A stretch of 64,000 nucleotides of DNA. Origin: Cognaticolwellia aestuarii. Lineage in GTDB: Bacteria; Pseudomonadota; Gammaproteobacteria; Enterobacterales; Alteromonadaceae. Under the pieces are notes generated by a model. That model saw only the letters and a list, made by a program, of their open reading frames with translations. It did no database searches and had not been told where the DNA came from. Shown in pieces: positions 22,711 to 31,679 of the stretch (its first letter is position 1; every line of letters begins with the position of its first letter). Position numbers and translations under genes: made by a program. The stretch lies in contig NZ_MUZV01000001.1 of assembly GCF_002000025.1 (NCBI RefSeq), positions 186,001-250,000 on the forward strand, written 5' to 3'.

Positions 22711-23169
22711 TCACAAGGATAAATCAAGTAAGCGGTCTGTCAGCTCTATTTCACCCGACTGTATTTTCGCAATGCCTTGTTGCATTTGCGCTTGCCAAGC
22801 ACTATCGCTCCAAATTTCAAATTTTCTTAATTGCCCAACCAACATCAAGTTTTTTTCTAACCCTGCATGTTGGCGTAATGGACCATTTATTAATAAACGA
22901 CCGCTTTTATCAATTTCACAATCTGAAGCGTTACCTAATAGCACTTGCTGTAATAGTCGCTCTTGTGGATTCATACTCGACAAACCACAAAGCTTTAATT
23001 CTATTTCTTCCCATTCAGGCAGTGGATATAACAATAAGCATGGATGTTGAATATCAACCGTACAGACCATTTTTCCTTGGCAATCGGCAAATAGCTCTTC
23101 GCGATACCTTGTTGGTATCGTGATCCTATTTTTGCTGTCGAGCGTTATTGCGCTAGTGCCTCTGTACAT
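22711..23169 (-). CDS. mraZ: Transcriptional regulator MraZ
   Basis: MraZ is a ring-forming DNA-binding protein with two SpoVT/AbrB-like domains that represses its own dcw promoter. The 152-residue protein begins MYRGTSAITLDSKNRI and carries the paired motifs DSKNRITIPTRYR (about 11-23) and CEIDKSGRLLI (about 84-94). It is the first gene of the cluster; its operator repeats lie 31-56 bp upstream of the start codon. No strong Shine-Dalgarno sequence precedes the ATG. Confidence 0.96.
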   Translation of the reverse strand: MYRGTSAITLDSKNRITIPTRYREELFADCQGKMVCTVDIQHPCLLLYPLPEWEEIELKLCGLSSMNPQERLLQQVLLGNASDCEIDKSGRLLINGPLRQHAGLEKNLMLVGQLRKFEIWSDSAWQAQMQQGIAKIQSGEIELTDRLLDLSL

Positions 23170-23199
23170 AGTTCAACTTATTGTTTGGGATCACTTTTG

Positions 23200-23225
23200 A
23201 TCCACTATTTCCCACTTTATCCCAC
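23200..23225 (-). promoter_or_regulatory. MraZ operator (three 10-bp-spaced boxes)
   Basis: On the minus strand the sequence reads TGGGA, five bases, TGGGA, five bases, TGGAT. MraZ is known to bind TGGG-type repeats separated by five bases upstream of its own gene. The exact 10-bp period and the place just before mraZ support the call; the third box is degenerate. Confidence 0.85.
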
Positions 23226-23233
23226 AATCATAC

Positions 23234-23263
23234 AGTTTAGAGAGTAAAGCAAACTTATGTCAA
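23234..23263 (-). promoter_or_regulatory. Predicted sigma70 promoter of the dcw cluster
   Basis: A consensus -35 TTGACA (23258-23263) is followed after 18 bp by TAAACT (23234-23239). Transcription would start near 23227, directly before the MraZ boxes, so bound MraZ would block initiation. The -10 match is moderate. Confidence 0.65.
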
Positions 23264-23444
23264 GCAAAGTTTTTGTAATTTGATCACGCTGAGCGCCTAT
23301 AAAATAAAGGCTTTGAGGGAAGTGGATGAATTTGTGGGCTTTTGTGGATCTGCCACCCAATTATGGCGATAAAATTAAATATTTTACGCCAAAACTCGGG
23401 TTATCTGTCACAAATTAGCGACACGGGTGTTACTTTTACCCGAA

Positions 23445-24545
23445 CTACTGATGAGCAATAGTTGGGTATAACAGGAAATGTTGAGGCTTTAACTGAATGG
23501 CTAATTCGGCACCTAAAACGAACAGTTCTTGGCTATAAAAACTGACCTGTGAGAATGCCAGTGCTGAGTCTTTTTTAATACTGCTTAATATATACCGGTA
23601 ACCTTGCTCGGTAACACCAATGTGTTCAATAATAGCATTGCTCGGTTGTTGTTGAGCTAATTCGATATCTGCTGCTTTCACTAGCAACTGAAAGTTTGTT
23701 GTACTTGTATCATCATAGCGATCTCGATTAATAATGCTATCAAGGTCTAATTCGCCAATTAAGCTCAAAACTTTAGACTGTGTATCCTGACGGGAAAATA
23801 CCACAGGCAACCAACTGCCTAATTGTAAAAAGTCAGCAACTTGCCAGCTATTAGGTAGCTGACAAACTTCTGTCGGCGATCCTACCTGTAATATTTTACC
23901 TTGGTGCATAACCGCTATTGTATCGGCAAAGGTAAATACTTCATCTTTATTGTGGGTAACAAAAATGGCCGTCATATCGAGTCGCTTTAATAGCTGCCTG
24001 ATCTCAATCATTAGTTCATGACGCAATCTCGCGTCAATATTTGAAAAAGGCTCATCAAGTAATAATAAGCTTGGTCGTGGTGCTAAAGCACGAGCAATAG
24101 CAACCCGTTGTTGCTGACCGCCAGATAATTGATGCGGGTAGCGATCAGCAAAGTCAGTTAACTCCAATAAGCTTAATAACTCTGCACAACGAGACTTTTG
24201 CTCTACTTTGGAAATTTTTTTCAAACCGAAACAAATATTTTCAGTCACGCTTAGGTGTGGAAACAAAGCGTAATCTTGAAATATCATACCAATATTACGT
24301 GCTTCCGCCGGCAGCATATTTTCAAGACTAACGTTGATGACTTTTTCTGCGGTATTTATATTAATATTCCCGCTACTTTGCCCAATAAAACCAGCTAAAG
24401 TATTTAATAGTGTGGTTTTACCACAGCCACTTGGCCCAACAAGCCCTAATATTTCTCCTTTTGCCAGTGATAAGTCAACTTGCGATAAAATCAGCTTTGA
24501 TTGAAGTTCAACCGCTAAATTTTCGATGGTAATATGTGCGTTCAC
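23445..24545 (-). CDS. fbpC: Ferric iron ABC transporter ATP-binding protein (FbpC-like)
   Basis: The nucleotide-binding subunit of an Fe(III) importer. The 366-residue protein has Walker A GPSGCGKTT near 37, signature LSGGQQQRVAIARAL near 140, Walker B LLLLDEPFSNID, and a C-terminal regulatory domain from about 240. The start is a GTG that overlaps the permease stop as GTGA, so expression is coupled. Sulfate/polyamine type ATPases have a similar layout; the iron role is inferred from the neighbouring binding protein and Fur box. Confidence 0.88.
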   Translation of the reverse strand: MNAHITIENLAVELQSKLILSQVDLSLAKGEILGLVGPSGCGKTTLLNTLAGFIGQSSGNININTAEKVINVSLENMLPAEARNIGMIFQDYALFPHLSVTENICFGLKKISKVEQKSRCAELLSLLELTDFADRYPHQLSGGQQQRVAIARALAPRPSLLLLDEPFSNIDARLRHELMIEIRQLLKRLDMTAIFVTHNKDEVFTFADTIAVMHQGKILQVGSPTEVCQLPNSWQVADFLQLGSWLPVVFSRQDTQSKVLSLIGELDLDSIINRDRYDDTSTTNFQLLVKAADIELAQQQPSNAIIEHIGVTEQGYRYILSSIKKDSALAFSQVSFYSQELFVLGAELAIQLKPQHFLLYPTIAHQ

Positions 24546-26170
24546 GGATTGTCCTTTTGGCGATTAAGCAAAATAATAGGCAATAAGCCAAATAACACGA
24601 TTAAAATAGCGCCGAGTGCCCCTTGCTCTAGCCGTTCATCAGAAATAAGCTGATATATTTGTGTGCTTAAAGTTTCAAAGTTAAATGGCCTTAAAAGCAA
24701 TACTGCCGGTAACTCTTTCATCGCTTCAACAAAAACTAATAGCCAAGCCACAAGAATAGATGATTTTAATAACGGTAAGTGCACACGTAAAAGCGCAGGT
24801 AAGGTTTTTACACCTAGGCTTGCCGGTGCTAAATCAAGTGAACGAGGGATCTGACCAAGTCCAGCACTGAGCGTACCATTAGCAATAGCTGAAAACCGCA
24901 CTACAAAGGCAAAAACGATAGCGAACACCGTACCTGACAATATTAAACCAGGGGCAGTAAAACCTAATATTTTAGCTAGATCATTGATGCCATGATCGAT
25001 AGGCCCAAAAGTCGCCAACATTGCCATTGCTAGTACAGTGCCTGGAATAGCATAACCAAAACCTGAAATTTGTAACGGTAGCATTCGGCCACGGCTTTGA
25101 TGTAAACGTTGAAATAATGTCAATATCAAAGCAATTAACGTCGCGATAGTCGCGCTGTAAGTCGCTATTTCTATGCTATTTTTTCCAGTCTCAATTAAGG
25201 CTAAAAATTGTTGTTGATCCGCATAATCAAACGCCATGACTAGTAACAATACCACCGGTAATAAGAAACCGGCAAAAACTAAAAACCAACAAAACAAACT
25301 GGCGATAACTTGTTGCGTAAAAGAGAGTTTTTTTCGTTGCTGTTGAGTGTTAGGTCGGCTTGATTGATGACGCTGCCCTGCTCTAGCTCGTTGTTCAGCA
25401 ACAACAACAAATAAAATAAACAACATTAAAACACTGGCAAGTGCATTGGCCGCTGCAAAGTCACTATAACCTAACCAAGTGTCATAAATTGCCGTAGTTA
25501 ACGTATTAACAGCAAAGTATTGAACAGTTGCAAAGTCAGCGAGTGTTTCCATTATGACTAATGCCAATGACACGGCAATTGCAGGTCGAGCTAATGGTAA
25601 TGCTATTTGATAAAAACTTTGTCGCTCTGAACAACCTAATAATCGGCTTGCGCGTAATAAATTTCGATCTTGTTGTTCAAAAGCCGTACGGGTCAGCATG
25701 TAGACATAAGGAAATAGCACTAAAGCTATCACGATGGCTGCACCGCCCATCGTTCGGATATCAAAAAAGTAATAATCATTGGGAGATTGCCAATCAAACC
25801 ATGTTCGCAACGAGCGCTGCACTGGACCAGCATAATCAAATAGATCGGTATATAAATATGCCACCAAATATGCCGGCATGGCTAAAGGCAGCATCAGCAA
25901 CCAACGCAGTTGTTTGCCCATAACGATATTAGTTTGACTGATGATAGCAGCCGCAGGAACGCCAAAGCATAAGGATAACAGTGCAACCAAAACACCTAAC
26001 ACAAGAGTGTTGCTGATATATTCTGGTAATACCGTAGCCCACAAATGGCTAAATAAATCGCTAGCGGCATTAAGGCTACCCAGTAGCATGACAACAACGG
26101 GCAACATCAATGCAAAAGCAAAAAACCAGCTGAAAAATTTCCAGCTGGTATTTTTATTTCCAATGATCAC
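24542..26170 (-). CDS. fbpB: Ferric iron ABC transporter permease (FbpB-like)
   Basis: A 542-residue inner-membrane protein with about twelve hydrophobic segments in two homologous halves, each with a binding-protein-dependent permease domain (about 55-260 and 335-530). This fused two-domain form is typical of FbpB/SfuB iron(III) permeases. The EAA-like cytoplasmic loops near RASRLLGCSERQSFY and RSLDLAPASLGVK contact the ATPase. It lies 24 bp after the binding-protein gene. Confidence 0.9.
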   Translation of the reverse strand: MIIGNKNTSWKFFSWFFAFALMLPVVVMLLGSLNAASDLFSHLWATVLPEYISNTLVLGVLVALLSLCFGVPAAAIISQTNIVMGKQLRWLLMLPLAMPAYLVAYLYTDLFDYAGPVQRSLRTWFDWQSPNDYYFFDIRTMGGAAIVIALVLFPYVYMLTRTAFEQQDRNLLRASRLLGCSERQSFYQIALPLARPAIAVSLALVIMETLADFATVQYFAVNTLTTAIYDTWLGYSDFAAANALASVLMLFILFVVVAEQRARAGQRHQSSRPNTQQQRKKLSFTQQVIASLFCWFLVFAGFLLPVVLLLVMAFDYADQQQFLALIETGKNSIEIATYSATIATLIALILTLFQRLHQSRGRMLPLQISGFGYAIPGTVLAMAMLATFGPIDHGINDLAKILGFTAPGLILSGTVFAIVFAFVVRFSAIANGTLSAGLGQIPRSLDLAPASLGVKTLPALLRVHLPLLKSSILVAWLLVFVEAMKELPAVLLLRPFNFETLSTQIYQLISDERLEQGALGAILIVLFGLLPIILLNRQKDNP

Positions 26171-26194
26171 AAGGCTAAGCCTTAAGAGAAAGAG

Positions 26195-27208
26195 TTATAA
26201 ATCAAACTGCGCCTTATCTAATAAAATTAACGCAGCTTTGCGTTGCTGAGCAATAGTTTCTAGTGACAAGTTGTCAGCTTTAAACTGCCCCCAAGATTTT
26301 ACTAATTTTGACGGCTCAACGCCCGGGCGTACCGGATATTCCATGTTTGTTTCTGCATACATTTTTTGTGCAGGCTCTGAAACTAAAAAGTTCATTAACG
26401 CTAAAGCGTTGCTTTGGTTAGGAGCATATTTGGCCATCGCCATACCAGAAATATTAACATGAGCACCGCGATTATTTTGATTTGGAAAGTTAATATAAAC
26501 CGCATCAGCCCAGACTTTTTGCTTCTCATCTTTCAACATATTACCAAAGTAATAACTATTACCTAATGAGAGATCGCATAAGTTTTGGTGAATGGCTTGT
26601 ACTTGCGCGCGATCACTGCCTTGTGGCTTACGTGCCAAATTAGCTTTCACTTTTTCTAGCCAGGTTAGCGTGTCTGCTTCGCCATGCTCTGCAATCATAG
26701 ATGCAACTAACGCCACATTATAAGGATGCTTACCACTGCGAGTACAAATTTTTCCTTGCCATTTTTTATCTGCAAGATCTTCATAATTAAAATCTATTTT
26801 GCCTAAGCGTTTAGCAGAATAAATATTACGAACACGTGTAGTTAGTGCGTACCAAGTATCGTCTGACGCTCTATATTGCGCAGGGATCGCTGAAGTCATT
26901 TCAGCCGAGGTTGCCGCCTGTAAAAGCCCTTTATCATGTAACTCAATCAAACGGCTAATATCAGTGGTTAATAAAATATCTGCAGGACTATACTCACCTT
27001 CACGAGCTAAACGCTCAGCCATACCTTTCTTGGCAAAAACAACGTTAACTTTAATCCCTGTTTCTTTAGTAAACTCATCAAAAAGTGGTTTAACTAAAAA
27101 TGGTTGTCGATAAGAATAAACATTCACCTCAGCATTTGCTGCAACATGAGTACTTGCAGTTAAGAGTGTGATAAAAACAAAACTAATAAACCAGATTTTA
27201 TTTAACAT
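26195..27208 (-). CDS. fbpA: Periplasmic Fe(III)-binding protein (FbpA-like)
   Basis: The 337-residue substrate-binding protein has a signal peptide (hydrophobic to about 20, likely cleavage after VAANA near 26) and begins the mature part with VNVYSYRQPF. The adjacent tyrosines Y219-Y220 in LGNSYYFGN match the iron-coordinating pair of FbpA proteins. As first gene of the operon it is preceded by a perfect Fur box at about 80-95 bp upstream. Together with the permease and ATPase it should import ferric iron stripped from chelators, working after outer-membrane uptake encoded elsewhere. Confidence 0.92.
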   Translation of the reverse strand: MLNKIWFISFVFITLLTASTHVAANAEVNVYSYRQPFLVKPLFDEFTKETGIKVNVVFAKKGMAERLAREGEYSPADILLTTDISRLIELHDKGLLQAATSAEMTSAIPAQYRASDDTWYALTTRVRNIYSAKRLGKIDFNYEDLADKKWQGKICTRSGKHPYNVALVASMIAEHGEADTLTWLEKVKANLARKPQGSDRAQVQAIHQNLCDLSLGNSYYFGNMLKDEKQKVWADAVYINFPNQNNRGAHVNISGMAMAKYAPNQSNALALMNFLVSEPAQKMYAETNMEYPVRPGVEPSKLVKSWGQFKADNLSLETIAQQRKAALILLDKAQFDL

Positions 27209-27288
27209 TAAGCCGCCTAAACAGTCAGAAAAGAGATTACTAAATTTTCCGCCAGACTAATGAAGATATTTATAACTGTCAAGGTTTT

Positions 27289-27303
27289 TGAGAATTATTC
27301 TCA
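27289..27303 (-). promoter_or_regulatory. Fur box upstream of fbpABC
   Basis: TGAGAAT-T-ATTCTCA is a perfect 7-1-7 inverted repeat, close to the Fur consensus TGATAAT-N-ATTATCA. It lies 81 bp before the fbpA start. Iron-replete Fur would repress the operon. Confidence 0.85.
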
Positions 27304-27407
27304 TTTAACTTTAAGTTAAGATGATATTATCAACGGCTACTCAAGCCTCGATATCTTTCACGGTCTGAACGGTTGACTACAGATAATAACCAAGTAGTCG
27401 ATATATT

Positions 27408-27881
27408 TTAAGCTTTAGATTGTAAGAATGCTATTGCCGGCTCTGAAAGACAGCGATTAGCAATATAATGACGAACTGAGTTATGAGTGATGAGCCAGCC
27501 ATTTGCTGTTGGCACTATCTGTTCAATATCGTTAAATAACATTTTATTGTCATTGTAAAATGACGAAATATGAATGTAGTCTGCATTCATTTTTAAGGTA
27601 ACTTCCGCTTTAGCGACTTTACTTAACATTTGACGGGCAACCCACCACGCTTTTTTATAGCGAGTACTAATAAGTTCCAGTACACCAAGAGAGAAAATAA
27701 ACCATGCAGCATAAGGGTTGAGCTCTGAAAAGAGTACTAAGCTTGTGCCAACAATCAGTAGTGCTAAACCTTTGCCATATAAACGAGCAAACGTTGCTGT
27801 TTGTACCGACTCTTCATAACATTCATTAAAATGAGATTTATCTAATATAAATGTAGTTTGGTAATCAAGGGGCTGTGTCAT
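27408..27881 (-). CDS. YcxB-like membrane protein
   Basis: A 157-residue protein with two adjacent membrane helices at about 34-70 and a C-terminal soluble domain (about 95-150) resembling the YcxB-like family (FNDIEQIVPTANGWLI). Function of that family is unknown. It lies alone between the iron operon and an unrelated gene. Confidence in the family is moderate; no catalytic motif is visible. Confidence 0.7.
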   Translation of the reverse strand: MTQPLDYQTTFILDKSHFNECYEESVQTATFARLYGKGLALLIVGTSLVLFSELNPYAAWFIFSLGVLELISTRYKKAWWVARQMLSKVAKAEVTLKMNADYIHISSFYNDNKMLFNDIEQIVPTANGWLITHNSVRHYIANRCLSEPAIAFLQSKA

Positions 27882-28029
27882 ATTGCAGTCATAATCAATG
27901 AGATAATCTACATTTTACCCACATCTCGATATAATTACTATTTTGTCTTGCCAGAAGATAAAAGTTACCCTCAAGTTAACTTTAACATCGAAATATCAAG
28001 CGAGAACACGGCTGAAAAATCGTATAAAT

Positions 28030-28617
28030 TTAATCCAACGTACTGTTTTTATTGTTAGACTCTTTTTCATTAACTTGCGATATTGGCAGTTTTGTCTCAG
28101 CAGTAGAGGCACTATCTAGGCTAGTGTTTTCTTGACCTTTTGAATTAAGTACTGATAAATAGTCTGTTATTTTTTGCTTGGCAACGGCTGTGAGTCTACC
28201 TTCTTGGGGCTGTTCATCAAGCAGCAGTTCAATTTTACTAAACAGCTTGTCTAAGTTTTCATCGACTTGATTTTTAATGACACTGGCATTTTCAGGTACG
28301 GCTTCATCACCATCATTTTCAGTGCCGTTTTGACTTTCCTCATGCTCATTATTGCCGGCAGACTCAGCTGAGCTTGGCTTTTTATCTGCAGGTAAATCGC
28401 CAAATAAGTTTAACCAATGATCCGTACTATGACCCCATAGCATTAAGCGCTGAAAGTGACCTTCATCCTTACTATTATCTTTTGATAAATCGAGTACAGT
28501 GCAAATAATAGCTACGGGACTAAGTATTAGATCTCTGCCTGCATCTAAAATTAGTTTTATTTGAAATTTGATACTTTCACGAATGAGTTGCCATCGTTGG
28601 TTGTTTTCAGTTGTCAT
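28030..28617 (-). CDS. Hypothetical protein, hydrophobic N-terminus with acidic low-complexity middle
   Basis: I do not recognise this 195-residue protein. Residues about 15-48 form a hydrophobic or amphipathic helical stretch (IKFQIKLILDAGRDLILSP) that may associate with the membrane. Residues about 78-115 are rich in E, N, D and S and probably disordered. A helical segment at about 118-155 is followed by another polar tail. It is a real gene by length and codon-like composition and lies on the same strand as mdh upstream, separated from it by a terminator. Confidence 0.65.
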   Translation of the reverse strand: MTTENNQRWQLIRESIKFQIKLILDAGRDLILSPVAIICTVLDLSKDNSKDEGHFQRLMLWGHSTDHWLNLFGDLPADKKPSSAESAGNNEHEESQNGTENDGDEAVPENASVIKNQVDENLDKLFSKIELLLDEQPQEGRLTAVAKQKITDYLSVLNSKGQENTSLDSASTAETKLPISQVNEKESNNKNSTLD

Positions 28618-28743
28618 TACGCTTCCTTTTGATAAAACTAAGGCCTATTGAGCTTTCATTTTAGCCTTTGCTATAAACGACTAAAGCAACAGCCGCTAGT
28701 ACACTGCTGACATAGTAACGGCTTCAAGAAAATTTAGACAATA

Positions 28744-28767
28744 AAAAACCGCGTTAAACGCGGTTTT
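28744..28767 (-). terminator. Rho-independent terminator after mdh
   Basis: AAAAACCGCGT and ACGCGGTTTTT pair perfectly around a short TAA loop. On the minus strand it lies 23 bp after the mdh stop. Confidence 0.88.
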
Positions 28768-28789
28768 TAAAACAAACAATACAGCTAGA

Positions 28790-29725
28790 TTAACCGTTGA
28801 TAAAATCAACACCTTCTTGAATGTCTGCTTTTAGTGTTGCAAGCATGTCATTTTTTGCTTTTTCTTCAAAAGCACTTAACTCACCGTATGGTAAAATTTC
28901 AGCAATACCGTTAACACCTAAACGCACTGGATGAGCAAAGTATGGCGCATCGCCACCTTCAACTTCCACGTAAGCGTAATCAACAACATCTTCGCCTTGT
29001 AAACCTTTAACTAAAGATAGACAAAAACGAGCAGCAGCAGCACCCATTGAAAGTGTTGCAGAACCACCACCAGCTTTAGCATTTACTACTTCTGTACCCG
29101 CATTTTGAATACGAGGTGTTAAAGCGGCTACTTCTTCATCAGAGAAAGTTGCACCTTCAACTTGTGAAAGCAATGGTAAAATTGTTGTGCCTGAATGGCC
29201 ACCAATTACCGGTACTTTAACGTCACTTACATTCAAGCCTTTCAATTCAGCAATAAACGCTTCAGAACGAATAACATCAAGTGTTGTTACACCGAAAACA
29301 CGGTTTTTATCGTAGGTACCCGCTTTTTTGAATACTTCAGCAACAATTGGCACAGTACCATTTACAGGGTTAGTAATAATACCCACTAATGCTTTTGGAC
29401 AGTTAGCAACAATACCTTCCGCCAATGTTTTAATGATACCAGCATTAACAGCAAATAAATCTGCACGGTCCATACCAGGCTTACGTGGCATGCCCGCTGG
29501 AATGATAACAATATCAGCACCAGAAAGCGCAGCAGCTAAATCGTCAGCACCAAAGCCAGCAACTGTTACAGCAGTAGGGATGTGTGATAAATCAACAGCA
29601 ACACCTGGAACAACTGGCGCAACGTCATATAAAGATAGCTCAGAACCGGCAGGTAATTGAGTTTTTAATAGTAAAGATAACGCTTGGCCGATACCACCAG
29701 CAGCGCCTAGCACAGCAACTTTCAT
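28790..29725 (-). CDS. mdh: Malate dehydrogenase
   Basis: NAD-dependent malate dehydrogenase of the TCA cycle, 311 residues as in E. coli. The Rossmann loop GAAGGIGQ is at 7-14, substrate arginines R81 and R87 lie in [13 protein letters not shown], and the catalytic D150/H177 pair is in TTLDVIRSE and GGHSG. GGAGA stands six bases before the ATG. It is divergent from argR, the same arrangement as in E. coli, and is followed by a strong terminator, so it is probably monocistronic. Confidence 0.98.
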   Translation of the reverse strand: MKVAVLGAAGGIGQALSLLLKTQLPAGSELSLYDVAPVVPGVAVDLSHIPTAVTVAGFGADDLAAALSGADIVIIPAGMPRKPGMDRADLFAVNAGIIKTLAEGIVANCPKALVGIITNPVNGTVPIVAEVFKKAGTYDKNRVFGVTTLDVIRSEAFIAELKGLNVSDVKVPVIGGHSGTTILPLLSQVEGATFSDEEVAALTPRIQNAGTEVVNAKAGGGSATLSMGAAAARFCLSLVKGLQGEDVVDYAYVEVEGGDAPYFAHPVRLGVNGIAEILPYGELSAFEEKAKNDMLATLKADIQEGVDFING

Positions 29726-29920
29726 TTGATGTCTCCGAAATTTGAGTAATTACGTAATAATTTGTCGGCCAAAAGATATAGCATAAGTGGCCAAAAAACA
29801 ATGATTATTAACCTGTATTGGCTTATAAGGATAACGTATAATAAAAATTGTGGAATAATACTTAGGTATTACAAACCAACAATAATCGATAAAAATAGCC
29901 ATTAAACAGCGAACTTATTT

Positions 29921-30394
29921 ATGAGCGGACAAAAAAAGCAAGAAGCTTTAGTACAAGCATTCAAAGATTTATTAAAACAAGAGCAATTTAGCTCACAAGG
30001 AGATATTGCTGATGCACTAAAGTCTCAAGGTTTTGATAACATTAGTCAGTCAAAAGTATCGCGTATGCTCAGTAAGTTTGGTGCGGTACGAACACGTAAC
30101 GCTCGTCAAGAAATGGTTTATTGCCTGCCTGCAGAACTTGGTATGCCAACAGCTAAAAGCCCTTTAAAGCAGCTGGTGCTAGATATCGAACATAACGATG
30201 TGATGATTATTATTCGAACAAGTCCAGGTGCTGCTCAGTTAATTGCACGCCTGCTCGATAGTGTCAGTAAAAGTGATGGCGTACTTGGTACGATTGCCGG
30301 TGACGACACTATTTTTATCGCCCCAACCGACGTAAAAGAAATCAAACAAACTATTGCTAAGCTTGAAGCGCTTTTTCTAAAAAACTTAAGCTAA
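29921..30394 (+). CDS. argR: Arginine repressor ArgR
   Basis: ArgR is a hexameric repressor of arginine synthesis genes that also assists recombination at cer-like sites. The 157-residue protein has an N-terminal winged helix (about 5-70, [20 protein letters not shown]) and a C-terminal oligomerisation/arginine-binding domain with GTIAGDD at 123-129. It is transcribed away from mdh across a 195-bp gap. I looked for an ARG box in that gap and found none that is convincing. Confidence 0.96.
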   Translation: MSGQKKQEALVQAFKDLLKQEQFSSQGDIADALKSQGFDNISQSKVSRMLSKFGAVRTRNARQEMVYCLPAELGMPTAKSPLKQLVLDIEHNDVMIIIRTSPGAAQLIARLLDSVSKSDGVLGTIAGDDTIFIAPTDVKEIKQTIAKLEALFLKNLS

Positions 30395-30559
30395 ACAGGT
30401 AACCTACTTAAAACACTGGCGGTTTACACCAGTCATGCTCATTGTGACATCAATTTTTAAGGCACAAACAAACCTTAATAAAAGATGTTCTATGAGCATA
30501 GCGCACTCAAATACCTTAAAAACCAACCTTGTGGCGATAACGATAACACCAGTGTTTTG

Positions 30560-31483
30560 CTACTCACCAAGCTTAGCTAAAATATTTAAACTCGGCACAA
30601 AAAAAGCTGCACCAGTTTCGGCTTGCGTATATTTAAGCATATGGTCGCTGTGCCCGTGAGCATCACCGGTGATCATGCTTTTAAGCATCAGCTCAAAAGG
30701 CTCTGGTGAATGGCAATAAGATACAAAAAACAAGCCTTGTAGTTTCATGTCACCGTAAGGCATACTCTGGCGCAAAATTTCAAGGCTATTTCCTTCACTG
30801 TCTTTGAGGTTAACGCGTTTAATATGCGAAGTGGGCGCTTTATTCTCTTCTGAATATTCTTCATTGTTCACTTTTGTACGTGAAAAAATATCTTCTTGGT
30901 CTTTTACTGCCAAAGAGTTCCATAAGTTTAAATTATGTCGGTATCGTTGAATATGTAAATAACTACCGGCAGCAAACTCAGGGTCTTCTGCTTCGTTAAC
31001 CAAGGCCACTCGACGACGGTGATGTCCTTGAGGGTTTTCGGTACCGTCAACAAAACCAGTGAGGTCGCGACCATCTAAAAATCGAAATGATCTCACTTGC
31101 TCAACTAATTCAACACTATCAGACAATAGCTGACAAACTTTCGTTGCAACAATATGATTAACATCTGCTCTATCGCCCCGAATTTCGATATATAGATCAT
31201 AGTTATTAGACGGAGCCGTACAGTCTTCTTCTGCCATTTCAGGAAACTGTCGTAAATATTTAGGACGTGCTTGAGGAAATAGCTCATCCCAAAAGTTCGT
31301 ACCAATTGCAATAACACCAGCTAAATTAGCTTCTGAAAAACGATCGGCATATTTATCAAATAAGGCAGGCAAACGAGAAAGTGCTTTACGTAAAAATAAA
31401 TTTTTATCATCTAAGGCATTAAATAATAAATAATATCCGTGTAGGCTAGGCTCTGCGCATACCCCAAACTGTTCTCTTGCCAT
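30560..31483 (-). CDS. DyP-type haem peroxidase (YfeX-like)
   Basis: A 307-residue dye-decolourising peroxidase. The family signature GFVDGTENP begins at 143, with distal aspartate D146; the proximal haem ligand is H220 in SHIKR and the conserved distal arginine is R238 in ILRQSMPYG. No signal peptide is visible, so it is cytoplasmic, in the YfeX/DyPB-like class. These enzymes oxidise porphyrins and other substrates with hydrogen peroxide. It is convergent with argR and not in an obvious operon. Confidence 0.92.
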   Translation of the reverse strand: MAREQFGVCAEPSLHGYYLLFNALDDKNLFLRKALSRLPALFDKYADRFSEANLAGVIAIGTNFWDELFPQARPKYLRQFPEMAEEDCTAPSNNYDLYIEIRGDRADVNHIVATKVCQLLSDSVELVEQVRSFRFLDGRDLTGFVDGTENPQGHHRRRVALVNEAEDPEFAAGSYLHIQRYRHNLNLWNSLAVKDQEDIFSRTKVNNEEYSEENKAPTSHIKRVNLKDSEGNSLEILRQSMPYGDMKLQGLFFVSYCHSPEPFELMLKSMITGDAHGHSDHMLKYTQAETGAAFFVPSLNILAKLGE

Positions 31484-31623
31484 TTCAAAATCCGCTTATA
31501 AACATTTAACTAATGCGTTAATTTTACACATTTTATTGCTAATGGCAGTAACTCTTTAATAATTATTTCATTAGCATTATTTTGCCCATAATATTTGGGG
31601 TAAATAGTGCAACACTCGATAAT

Positions 31624-31653
31624 AAAAAGCCCGTGCAAACTAAAGCACAGGCT
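31624..31653 (-). terminator. Terminator after amtB
   Basis: AGCCCGTGC and GCACAGGCT pair with one mismatch around an eight-base loop; on the minus strand the stem is followed by CTTTTTATT. It lies 27 bp after the amtB stop. Confidence 0.82.
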
Positions 31654-31679
31654 CGATCACCTTAATATCAGTAAACTAG

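Noticed and set aside
29726-29920. ARG box in the argR-mdh gap
   Set aside because: The AT-rich TGAGTAATTACGT stretch has only partial similarity to the consensus and no paired half site; I could not support it.
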